NCBI GenBank assembly: GCA_900315425.1
Contig: OMZA01000001.1
Coordinates: 1-64,000, forward strand
Direction: 5' to 3'
From: an uncultured Eubacteriales bacterium
GTDB taxonomy: Bacteria > Bacillota > Clostridia > Lachnospirales > Lachnospiraceae
DNA: 64,000 nt
How positions within the stretch are numbered: position 1 is the stretch's first letter; each line of letters opens with the position of its first letter. The notes beneath the pieces were generated by a model that ran no database searches, was not told the DNA's origin, and was given only the letters and a program-made list of their open reading frames with translations. A program made the position numbers and the translations under genes. Below, piece after piece: positions 17,615 to 25,197 of the stretch.

Positions 17615-17666
17615 TTGACATTTTCTGAAAAATTATTATTGTATAATTAGTTAGGTAAAACTAATT
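17615..17666 (+). promoter_or_regulatory. feo operon promoter with overlapping dyad operator
   Basis: TTGACA (17615-17620) precedes TATAAT (17642-17647) by 21 bp, too far for an ideal pair; TATTGT (17637-17642) at 16 bp is the alternative -10. An inverted repeat AATTAGTT (17645-17652) / AACTAATT (17659-17666) overlaps the start region. The core TTAGTTAGGTAAAACTAA resembles DtxR/IdeR-type iron boxes, which would fit iron repression of feoAB. The dyad is directly seen; the regulator is inferred. Confidence 0.55.
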
Positions 17667-17688
17667 TCGTTGAAGGAAAGGAAGAATT

Positions 17689-17901
17689 ATGACTTTAAAT
17701 GATGCAGAATTAGGAAAAGAATACATCATCAAAGACGTGAATACACAGGGAGATGATGAAATGGAAAGCTTTCTTTTTTCTTTAGGCTGTTATAGTGGAG
17801 AACCTATTACAGTTGTAGATAAAAAGAGAAATCTTGTTGTATCTATAAAGGACGCTCGTTACAATATTGACCCAGAACTAGCGACCGCTATATTGATATA
17901 A
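17689..17901 (+). CDS. feoA: FeoA-type ferrous iron transport accessory protein
   Basis: A 70-residue SH3-like FeoA domain (MTLNDAELGKEY, then ITVVDKKRNLVVSIKDARYNI). FeoA is a small cytoplasmic partner that modulates FeoB. It is immediately upstream of feoB with its own ribosome site (GGAAAGGAAG). The sequence is short and diverges at the N-terminus from the common G/L-rich FeoA motif, but gene order makes the assignment safe. Confidence 0.88.
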   Translation: MTLNDAELGKEYIIKDVNTQGDDEMESFLFSLGCYSGEPITVVDKKRNLVVSIKDARYNIDPELATAILI

Positions 17902-17904
17902 AAC

Positions 17905-17955
17905 GTCTGCCTTTTGGCAGACAAAAAAATGCAGTATGGTTAGTGAATACTAACC
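17905..17955 (+). promoter_or_regulatory. feoA-feoB intergenic hairpin and dyad
   Basis: Two symmetrical elements lie between feoA and feoB. GTCTGCC (17905-17911) pairs with GGCAGAC (17916-17922) around TTTT and is followed by seven A, so on the plus strand it is a hairpin without a T tail, perhaps an mRNA processing or stability element. GGTTAGT (17938-17944) and ACTAACC (17949-17955) form a perfect dyad around GAAT, just ahead of the feoB ribosome site, sharing TTAGT/ACTAA arms with the dyad before feoA. Confidence 0.5.
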
Positions 17956-17975
17956 AAAAGTAAGGAGGAATTAAT

Positions 17976-19973
17976 ATGCGTATTGCGTTGACGGGGAATC
18001 CTAATAGCGGAAAAACAACTATGTACAACGCATTAACTGGCCGTAATGAGAAAATTGGTAACTGGGCCGGGGTTACTGTTGACAAGAAGGAAAGTGAAAT
18101 TAAGAAAAACTATAATGAAACTGGTAAAGAAATAATTGCAGTTGATTTACCAGGTGCATATTCAATGTCACCATTTACATCAGAGGAAAGCATCACAAGC
18201 GCTTACGTTAAGAATGAGCATCCGGATGCAATTATTAATATTGTGGATGCTACAAACCTAAGTAGAAGTTTATTCTTTACAACACAGTTATTGGAGTTGG
18301 GGATTCCAGTAGTTGTAGCATTGAATAAAAGTGATATTAATGATAAAAAAGGCAACAAAATTGATGAGAAGAAACTTTCAGAAAAACTTGGATGTCCTGT
18401 AATTAAGACAGTTTCTACTTCAGAGACTGGAATCAAAGAAGCAGTTAAAGCTGCAGCTGAACTTGAAGGCAAGGGTCAGAAAGCTCCTTATGATGAAGGA
18501 AAGGTCAATCTTCTTGACAAAGCTGAAGTTGAAGCTTCAGACCGTAAGCGTTTCGAATTTGTAAATTCAATTGTTAAAGAAGTAGAGAATCGTAAAGTTC
18601 TTACAAAGGATAAGACGGTTGGAGATACAATTGATAAGATTATTACAAATCCTATTTTAGGTATTTTAATATTTGCCGGAATCATGTGGGTAGTATTCTA
18701 CATTTCCCAGACAACAGTTGGTACATGGCTTGCTGATATTTTAGTAGGTTGGATTGAAACATTCCAGGGATGGGTTGGCGACAAGATGTCAAATGCAAAT
18801 CCACTACTCTATGCTTTATTAGTAGACGGTATCATCGGTGGTGTTGGAGCCGTTGTCGGTTTCTTACCACTTGTTATGGTTATGTATTTCCTTATTGCTT
18901 TACTTGAAGATTGTGGTTATATGTCAAGAGCAACAGTAGTTCTTGATCCTATCTTTAAGAGAGTAGGTCTTTCGGGAAAATCTGTTATTCCAATGATTAT
19001 TGGTACAGGGTGTGGCATTCCGGCTATTATGGCCTGTCGTACAATTCGTAATGAACGTGAAAGACGATCAACAGCTATGTTGGCAACATTTATGCCATGT
19101 GGAGCTAAGCTTCCGGTTATCGCTTTGTTTGCCGGAGCATTTTTCCCAAAATCAAAGTGGATAAGCTTTGTATGTTACATGGGTGGTATAGTATTAATCC
19201 TTTTAGGAGCATTAATTATTAAAGCTGTTACAGGTATGAAGTATAGAAAATCATTCTTCATTATTGAGCTTCCTGAGTACAAAGTTCCAAGCCTTTGGTT
19301 TGCAATTAAGTCTATGCTTGAAAGAGGTAAGGCTTATATTATCAAGGCTGGTACAGTTATTCTTGTATGTAACACAGTAGTTCAGATTATGCAGACATTT
19401 GACTGGAGCTTCAAGGTGGTTGAAGAAGGAATGGAAGATACATCAATTCTTGCCAGCGTTGCAGGTCCATTCTCATATTTACTTATTCCTGTTATTGGTA
19501 TTGCTTCATGGCAGCTTGCTGCAGCAGCAATTACAGGATTTATCGCAAAGGAAAATGTAGTAGGTACAATCGCTACAGTTTATGCACTTACAAACTTCAT
19601 TGATCCAGATGAACTTGCGTTAGTTGGTGAAGGTAACCAAGTTATGGCAGCTATGGCAATCACAAAGGTTGCAGCTCTTGCATATCTTATGTTCAACCTT
19701 TATTCACCACCATGTTTCGCAGCTCTTGGAGCTATGAACTCAGAGATGAAGTCAGCTAAATGGCTTTGGGGTGCAATTGCACTCCAGCTTGCATCAGGAT
19801 TTACAGTTGGATACCTTGTATATCAGATTGGTACACTTATTACAACAGGTAAATTAGGTGCTGGATTTGTTCCGGGATTAATTGCTTTAATTGTATTTGC
19901 AGCAATCATTGTTTACCTTATTAAGTCAAATCAGAAGAAGATGGCAGTTGAGTACAAATTAGCAGCTGATTAG
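17976..19973 (+). CDS. feoB: Ferrous iron transport protein B
   Basis: The 665-residue FeoB has an N-terminal GTPase domain (G1 GNPNSGKTT at 7-15, G3 DLPGAYS, G4 NKSD), a helical linker, and a C-terminal membrane part with the two gate motifs containing conserved cysteines (GTGCGIPA and PCGAKLPV) and the PPCFAALG stretch. It is the main Fe2+ importer of anaerobes. AAGGAGG and ATG 17976 are well spaced. Codon use (CTT, ACA, GCA) is more biased than in the FAS genes, compatible with high expression. Confidence 0.97.
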   Translation: MRIALTGNPNSGKTTMYNALTGRNEKIGNWAGVTVDKKESEIKKNYNETGKEIIAVDLPGAYSMSPFTSEESITSAYVKNEHPDAIINIVDATNLSRSLFFTTQLLELGIPVVVALNKSDINDKKGNKIDEKKLSEKLGCPVIKTVSTSETGIKEAVKAAAELEGKGQKAPYDEGKVNLLDKAEVEASDRKRFEFVNSIVKEVENRKVLTKDKTVGDTIDKIITNPILGILIFAGIMWVVFYISQTTVGTWLADILVGWIETFQGWVGDKMSNANPLLYALLVDGIIGGVGAVVGFLPLVMVMYFLIALLEDCGYMSRATVVLDPIFKRVGLSGKSVIPMIIGTGCGIPAIMACRTIRNERERRSTAMLATFMPCGAKLPVIALFAGAFFPKSKWISFVCYMGGIVLILLGALIIKAVTGMKYRKSFFIIELPEYKVPSLWFAIKSMLERGKAYIIKAGTVILVCNTVVQIMQTFDWSFKVVEEGMEDTSILASVAGPFSYLLIPVIGIASWQLAAAAITGFIAKENVVGTIATVYALTNFIDPDELALVGEGNQVMAAMAITKVAALAYLMFNLYSPPCFAALGAMNSEMKSAKWLWGAIALQLASGFTVGYLVYQIGTLITTGKLGAGFVPGLIALIVFAAIIVYLIKSNQKKMAVEYKLAAD

Positions 19974-20023
19974 TGTATAATAGAAACAGTTGATTGATAC
20001 AGACTATTTGTGAGGTGAGTGGT

Positions 20024-20212
20024 ATGGAGATTATATTGGTAAATGTAATTTCTGCGTTGATCGTCTTATGTATCGTTGGAGCTGCTAGTTATTACATCTA
20101 TAAGGAAAAGAAAAAGGGTACAAAGTGCATAGGTTGTCCGATGGCAGGTAATTGCGCAAAAGCCAGGGCAAAAATGGAATGCTCTTCTTCTAGAAAAACA
20201 ACTAAAGAATAA
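20024..20212 (+). CDS. FeoB-associated cysteine-rich membrane protein
   Basis: A 62-residue peptide with one N-terminal membrane helix (about 4-24), then a basic linker and GTKCIGCPMAGNCAKA, the pattern of the short cysteine-rich proteins that follow feoB in many Firmicutes. GAGGTGAG before ATG 20024 sets the start; a TTG start at 19994 is less likely. It may bind iron or help FeoB, playing the part of FeoC. A strong terminator follows and ends the feo operon. Confidence 0.85.
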   Translation: MEIILVNVISALIVLCIVGAASYYIYKEKKKGTKCIGCPMAGNCAKARAKMECSSSRKTTKE

Positions 20213-20217
20213 TATTC

Positions 20218-20250
20218 ACAGGCAATCGAGATAATCGATTGCCTGTGTTT
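20218..20250 (+). terminator. Rho-independent terminator of the feo operon
   Basis: A perfect 12-bp stem, ACAGGCAATCGA (20218-20229) with TCGATTGCCTGT (20235-20246), a short loop, and GTTTTAC downstream. Confidence 0.85.
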
Positions 20251-20267
20251 TACTAATGGAGGATGCC

Positions 20268-20339
20268 ATGGAAACTGAAAATATAATAATTATCGTTGTA
20301 TTAGCAATTATATTAATACCTGGCAAACCAAAGAAGTAA
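20268..20339 (+). CDS. 23-residue hydrophobic micro-ORF, possibly a remnant of a FeoB-associated peptide
   Basis: GGAGGATGCC precedes ATG 20268, giving a good ribosome site. The predicted peptide METENIIIIVVLAIILIPGK plus PKK is a single short membrane helix with a basic tail. It looks like the N-terminal helix of the cysteine-rich peptide coded just upstream but lacks the cysteine part, so it may be a decayed duplicate. In another frame the following 60 bases read NTWQTKEVIKETIEKLDF and so on to a stop at about 20395, again like a gene remnant. It may be translated or may be debris. Confidence 0.35.
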   Translation: METENIIIIVVLAIILIPGKPKK

Positions 20340-20424
20340 TAAAAGAAACGATTGAGAAATTGGATTTCAAGGTTACAGACATTAAAGAACTGTAAAAATA
20401 AAAGCTAAAACGTAGTAGTAATGA

Positions 20425-20466
20425 AATAAGCATTCGCTTAAAATGAGCGTGTGCTTATTTTCTTTT
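20425..20466 (+). terminator. Rho-independent terminator within the gene-debris interval
   Basis: AATAAGCA (20425-20432) pairs with TGCTTATT (20452-20459), with an inner CGCT/AGCG stem, followed by TTTTCTTTT. It lies immediately before the aldo/keto reductase fragment, so it belongs to whatever gene once ended here. Confidence 0.7.
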
Positions 20467-20470
20467 ATCT

Positions 20471-20620
20471 GCATTTAAAATCCCGGGAAAAATTCAGGCT
20501 ATTGTAGGAACTACAAAATGTGATAGAATAAAAGAGGTGGCTAAAGCCAATGAGATATCTCTTACCAGACCACAGTGGTATAGAATATATCTGGCAGTAG
20601 AAGGAAATTACCTGCCTTAA
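20471..20620 (+). pseudogene. 3' fragment of an aldo/keto reductase gene
   Basis: Bases 20471-20620 translate to about 49 residues ending at a TAA, containing GKIQAIVGTTKCDRIKEVAK and LTRPQWYRIYLAVEGNYLP. This is the typical C-terminus of YdhF-type aldo/keto reductases (KIQ.IVGTT..ERI.........LTR.EWY.IY.AAGN.LP). There is no start codon, and a stop closes the frame at 20444, so about five sixths of the gene is missing. The remainder of 20251-20657 (about 400 bases between feo and pyk) holds only the terminator, the micro-ORF and similar debris. Confidence 0.75.
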
Positions 20621-20657
20621 TGAAGACAGGATGTAATAGAAAACGGAGGAACACATA

Positions 20658-22076
20658 ATGCGAAAAACCAAAATAATATGTACCATAGGACCAGCATCAG
20701 AGACTGAGGAAGTGTTAACAGAGATGTGCCATGCAGGTATGAATGTGGCAAGATTAAATTTTTCTCATGGTACTTTAGAAGAACATCAAAAGAAGATTGA
20801 TACCATAAAGAAGGTAAGAGAAAAATTAGACTATCCTTTAGCTATTATGTTGGATACTAAGGGACCGGAATATAGAATTAAAACCTTTAAAGATAAAAAG
20901 GCTTTTCTTGAAGAGGGACAGACTTTTGTATTTACCACAGCAGATATAGAAGGGGATAATACAAGGGTTTCAGTTAATTACAAGAAGCTTATGCAAGAGA
21001 TTCAGGTGGGAGATAAGATTCTTGTAAATAATGGGTTGTTAATATTTGAAGTTATGTCTATTAATGAAACTGAAGCTGAGTGCAAGGTGTTAAATGGCGG
21101 AGAAATATCTGATCATAAAAGCATGAATTTCCCAAATCATGTATTTGCTGAGGATTACTTAAGTGATCAGGATAAGACAGATATATTATTTGGAATTAAA
21201 AATGATGTGGACTTTGTTGCAGCATCCTTTGTATCAAATAAGAAAAATATTCAGGAATTAAGAGATTTCCTGGATATTAACGGTGGAAAAGATATTGATA
21301 TTATTGCAAAGATTGAGAATCGTTCTGGCGTTGATAACATTGATGAAATATGTGAGATTGCAGATGGAATCATGGTTGCCAGAGGAGATTTGGGAGTAGA
21401 GATTCCTTTTGTGGAAGTTCCTGCAATTCAAAAGTATTTAATAAAAAAATGTCGTCTCTTAGGAAAGAGAGTTATAACTGCCACAGAGATGTTGGAGTCA
21501 ATGATTTACAATCCAAGACCAACAAGGGCGGAAATATCAGATGTTGCCAATGCAGTATATGACGGATCTTCGGCAATTATGTTATCTGGTGAATCGGCAG
21601 CAGGTAAGTACCCTGTGGATGCAGTAAAAAATATGGCTGAGATTTCAAAATATACAGAGAAAAATATTGATTACGCAAAGCGTTTCTTTGAAAACAATAA
21701 TTATGTGATTAAAAATAATCAGGATGCTGTTTCCCATGCCACATGTGCCATGGCTATTGATACTAAAGCCAAGGGAATCGTTATTAGCTCTTTATCAGGA
21801 GTTACAGTACGAATGGTTAGTAGATTCAGATGTCCGGTAGATATTATAGGAATGACAACATCTAAAAAGGCATGGAGAAAACTTAATCTTAGCTGGGGTG
21901 TAACACCGGTGTTAAGTGAAGAGTTCGATTCAGTAGATGTAATGTTCTATCACGCAGTAAGATATGCAAAAAAGATATTTGATGTGGAAAAGGGAGACAA
22001 TATTATTCTCACTGGTGGAAGAACAAGTGGACAGTCAGGCAATACTAATACTATAAGGTTGGAAACAATTAAATAG
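20658..22076 (+). CDS. pyk: Pyruvate kinase
   Basis: The 472-residue enzyme has the full pyruvate kinase core: TKIICTIGPAS at the start, ARLNFSHG, MLDTKGPE, the signature IAKIENRSGVDNID, ARGDLGVEIPFVEVP, and TATEMLESMIYNPRPTRAE. It lacks the extra PEP-utiliser domain found at the C-terminus of Bacillus enzymes, and so is the short form. It converts phosphoenolpyruvate and ADP to pyruvate and ATP at the end of glycolysis. GGAGGAAC before the ATG is a strong ribosome site. Confidence 0.97.
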   Translation: MRKTKIICTIGPASETEEVLTEMCHAGMNVARLNFSHGTLEEHQKKIDTIKKVREKLDYPLAIMLDTKGPEYRIKTFKDKKAFLEEGQTFVFTTADIEGDNTRVSVNYKKLMQEIQVGDKILVNNGLLIFEVMSINETEAECKVLNGGEISDHKSMNFPNHVFAEDYLSDQDKTDILFGIKNDVDFVAASFVSNKKNIQELRDFLDINGGKDIDIIAKIENRSGVDNIDEICEIADGIMVARGDLGVEIPFVEVPAIQKYLIKKCRLLGKRVITATEMLESMIYNPRPTRAEISDVANAVYDGSSAIMLSGESAAGKYPVDAVKNMAEISKYTEKNIDYAKRFFENNNYVIKNNQDAVSHATCAMAIDTKAKGIVISSLSGVTVRMVSRFRCPVDIIGMTTSKKAWRKLNLSWGVTPVLSEEFDSVDVMFYHAVRYAKKIFDVEKGDNIILTGGRTSGQSGNTNTIRLETIK

Positions 22077-22165
22077 TCACATATAATAAAAATGTGATAT
22101 ACTATGACTTTAGGGGTTTAATATAACTAACAATGAAGGACAAAAATGAAAAGGATGGTTAAACT

Positions 22166-22753
22166 ATGGAAAAGTCAAAAAACAAACTTTTGTTGGTAAT
22201 ATTTGCATGTGCCGCAATTTTTATGTTGGTAACAGGAATAATGGATTTAACTAACAAAAAAGATGTAAAAAATGAGAAGGCACTTTTTGCTGTCGAGGTA
22301 GTTGAGGTTGAGCATAGAGTTGGAGGCTTCATTCCTTTGGGAAAGGATCATTATTATCTTGCAGCTAATGAAGATGGTGCATTTCTTATAACGACATCTA
22401 AGTCTTGGTATGAGAAGAATTTTAATTCAGATGGTTATTCTAAGAAAGAGACTGGAGTAAACGTTAAAGGATTAGCAAAAGACATCAGCGATTATGAAAC
22501 TAGAAACAAAATTGAATCTGAGATACAGGAGAATATTGGAGAAGTTTCATTTATAGTTTCAGAGAAAAAAGCAATTGATGTTTACTATAAACTTGGAATA
22601 CTCTTAAAATTTGTATTTATATTTTTGGTGCTTATTGTGGGAGGAATACTTGTAAAATTCCCGGATATCAAAAATGATGCTCCAGCAGTTATTAGAGTGA
22701 TTTTTATAGTTGCTGCACTGGGAGCACTTTTAATAATAGTGAATGTATTATAA
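22166..22753 (+). CDS. Membrane protein of unknown function
   Basis: I do not recognise the family. The 195 residues contain one N-terminal membrane helix (about 8-26), an extracytoplasmic domain of about 110 residues, and two C-terminal helices (about 147-165 and 175-194). The middle domain (VEVEHRVGGFIPLGKDHYYL) is mixed alpha/beta with no cysteines. The preceding intergenic stretch has a small dyad, TCACAT (22077-22082) / ATGTGA (22092-22097). It may share a transcript with the antiporter that follows. Confidence 0.6.
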   Translation: MEKSKNKLLLVIFACAAIFMLVTGIMDLTNKKDVKNEKALFAVEVVEVEHRVGGFIPLGKDHYYLAANEDGAFLITTSKSWYEKNFNSDGYSKKETGVNVKGLAKDISDYETRNKIESEIQENIGEVSFIVSEKKAIDVYYKLGILLKFVFIFLVLIVGGILVKFPDIKNDAPAVIRVIFIVAALGALLIIVNVL

Positions 22754-22795
22754 AAGGCACTTTGCCAGTAAAAATATGTCTTGATGGAGGGGACT

Positions 22796-24055
22796 ATGGA
22801 AGGATTTCTACCTCAGTTGGTTTTAATTCTACTACTAATTGTTTTATTTGGATTTTTCAATGAAAAAGTTACAAAGCTAAATTATGAAATATCTTTAATG
22901 TTATTTACTATAATTCTTATGTTTGTAGCGTTAGCTGTAAGTTTATTACTTGGTGGAAACGCTGAAAGAATTATAAAAGAAGTTCAGACAATTAATATCA
23001 ATGAATTTCTTATGGAAGGCGTAATTTGTTTTATGCTTTTTGCAGGATGCTGTAATATTAGGTTAGAGGATTTTGAAAAGAATGCCAGACAGGTTACAGT
23101 ATTAGCTATTGTAGCTACTTTGTTAGGTGCTTTAATATATGGATTTATGTTTTATGGTTTGTCGTATTTGTTTGGGGCAAAATTATCAATACCGGTATGT
23201 TTAATGTTTGGTAGTATTGTGGCTCCAACAGATCCAATTGCGGCAACAGGTATTTTAAAGAAATTCGGATTACCTAAGGGAATTAGTTTTTTAATCGAGG
23301 CAGAATCCTTATTAAATGACGGTGTTGGAGCTGCATTGTTTGTATTTTTTTCAAGCATGGTGGTTGCAGACAGTAATGTAAAATTCTTTGAAGTTATGGG
23401 AAAACAATTATTTGGTGCGGTATTAGTAGGGGTGTTAGTTACTCTAGTATGCTACATCGTATTTGCCAAAACGAAGGATAATACAAGAAGAATAACTGTA
23501 AGCCTTTTGGCAGTTTCAGCATCGTATTTATTGTGCGAGATATTTGGATTTTCAGGTCCGATAGCTTCGGTGGTATGTGGAGTTTTATTTGCATATCTAC
23601 GAAGAGTAGAAAAGAAGAGAAAAAACATTGAAATAGAAACCAAGGAATATACTACATTTTGGGAAATTGCAGATTATTTATTTAATTCAGTACTGTATAT
23701 TATGTTGGGCTTGAGTTTTCTAAGAATTTTAAATATGCCTCATGTATTAATGACTTCCATTGGAGCTATTATTTGTAATACAGTGGCAAGATTTGTAAGT
23801 TTATTTATATCTAGTAACATAATGGGAGAAATACCAGATGGTTATGATAAATTAAGCTTTGTTAAATTACTTTCCTGGGGAGCTCTTAGAGGTGGACTTA
23901 GCATCGCCTTGGCAATGAGTACTCAGAACATGTTAGATGCAGACACTTATCATATTGTCCTTGGGGGAACTTATGCGGTGGTATTCTTTACAACAGTGGT
24001 TCAGGGATTAAGTATGAAGCAGGTTTATAATAGAATTAGTAAAAAAGTAGGATAA
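22796..24055 (+). CDS. CPA1-type (NhaP-like) cation/proton antiporter
   Basis: About 419 residues with roughly twelve membrane helices. Motifs of the CPA1 family are seen: GSIVAPTDPIAATGILK (the unwound ion-site helix with Asp), EAESLLNDGVGAALFV (the NDG motif), and LLSWGALRGGLSIALA near the end. It should swap Na+ or K+ for protons and so help pH and salt balance. The start is ATG 22796, with GGAGG (22787-22791) at proper spacing; two earlier in-frame codons (22781, 22784) are too close to or before that site. Confidence 0.88.
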   Translation: MEGFLPQLVLILLLIVLFGFFNEKVTKLNYEISLMLFTIILMFVALAVSLLLGGNAERIIKEVQTININEFLMEGVICFMLFAGCCNIRLEDFEKNARQVTVLAIVATLLGALIYGFMFYGLSYLFGAKLSIPVCLMFGSIVAPTDPIAATGILKKFGLPKGISFLIEAESLLNDGVGAALFVFFSSMVVADSNVKFFEVMGKQLFGAVLVGVLVTLVCYIVFAKTKDNTRRITVSLLAVSASYLLCEIFGFSGPIASVVCGVLFAYLRRVEKKRKNIEIETKEYTTFWEIADYLFNSVLYIMLGLSFLRILNMPHVLMTSIGAIICNTVARFVSLFISSNIMGEIPDGYDKLSFVKLLSWGALRGGLSIALAMSTQNMLDADTYHIVLGGTYAVVFFTTVVQGLSMKQVYNRISKKVG

Positions 24056-24066
24056 GGTTCTTGCAT

Positions 24067-25140
24067 ATGAGAGATATGTTTGGTTTTGATATTTCTACAT
24101 TAACTGCATATCAAGGATACTTTTTAGATGAAGATAAGCTAAAGGCTTCTGCCTCTGGTGGAGGAGCAACTATCTTAAGTGAAACTGTTATTGATATGGG
24201 TGGAGTTGTGTTTGGAGTTGTATACTCGGATGATTTTAAAAATTCTGAGTATTATTGTGCGGATACAAAGGATAAGCTTAATAAGCTTAAGAGTTCCAAA
24301 TACATTTATAGTAAAAAAGAAATTTGTATAGACGGTGAGTATAAGTCGGTTTATCAAGTGGTAGCAGACTATTTAAATCAAGGAAGATATGTTTTGTATA
24401 CAGGACTTGGTTGTGATACCTATGCCTTGGACATGTATCTTAAAAAAAATAATGTGAATACAGATAAGCTGTATTTGGTGGATTTAATATGTCATGGACC
24501 TACGGATCCGGTTGTAGCTAAGGAATACATAGAGAATCTTGAGAAACGTTTTAAGTCTAAAGTTGTGGATTTTAACGTGAGGTATAAAAAGAAAGGTTGG
24601 ACACCGCCGTATATTTATGCAGCTTTTGAAAATGGACAAATATTTACAGAACGTTTTTACGATTCGGATTATGGATATGCTTTTGGAAAGTATTCCAGAC
24701 AGGGATGTTATAGCTGTAGGTTTAAAGGGGCTAATCATGTGGCAGATATTACCCTGGGAGACTACTGGGGTATTACTAAGAAAATGAAGGGATTTAATCC
24801 TAACGGAGTTTCGCTTTTTATAGTTAAAAGTAAAAAGGGAAAGAATCTTCTTAAAAAGATTGATACCAATAAATTCAAATTAAGAAATGCTGATCTTGAA
24901 TTTGCTCTTAAATATAATCATTCGTATTATGAAATTAAAAGTAAGTATAAAAGATACGATAGCTTTGTGGCAGATATTAGGGACATAGGTTTAAACAAAG
25001 CAGTGTATAAAGATATGGGATTTTTAAAATATTATATAACCAAAAGTGGTATGAAATCTCTTATAATTACTATACTTGAGGCTGTTAATCTTAAGAATTT
25101 TTTTAGAGAGTGCAAGAAAAAATTGACATCAAGAGGGTAG
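24067..25140 (+). CDS. FrhB-like (F420 hydrogenase beta subunit C-terminal domain) protein without ferredoxin domain
   Basis: The 357-residue protein matches the bacterial FrhB/FdhB C-terminal domain seen beside polysaccharide pyruvyl transferases: KASASGGGATILSE, LVDLICHGPTDP, and RQGCYSCRFKGANHVADITLGDYWG. Normally an N-terminal ferredoxin domain with two Fe-S cysteine motifs precedes this; here it is absent, and the usual GTPCQ is GLGCD. It is thus a variant whose redox role is doubtful. No glycan genes adjoin it. ATG 24067 is favoured over TTG 24061. Confidence 0.7.
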   Translation: MRDMFGFDISTLTAYQGYFLDEDKLKASASGGGATILSETVIDMGGVVFGVVYSDDFKNSEYYCADTKDKLNKLKSSKYIYSKKEICIDGEYKSVYQVVADYLNQGRYVLYTGLGCDTYALDMYLKKNNVNTDKLYLVDLICHGPTDPVVAKEYIENLEKRFKSKVVDFNVRYKKKGWTPPYIYAAFENGQIFTERFYDSDYGYAFGKYSRQGCYSCRFKGANHVADITLGDYWGITKKMKGFNPNGVSLFIVKSKKGKNLLKKIDTNKFKLRNADLEFALKYNHSYYEIKSKYKRYDSFVADIRDIGLNKAVYKDMGFLKYYITKSGMKSLIITILEAVNLKNFFRECKKKLTSRG

Positions 25141-25197
25141 GTTATATAAAATTGAAAGAGTGGCATATATGCAAAATAAAGTTTTGAGAGGTTTATT

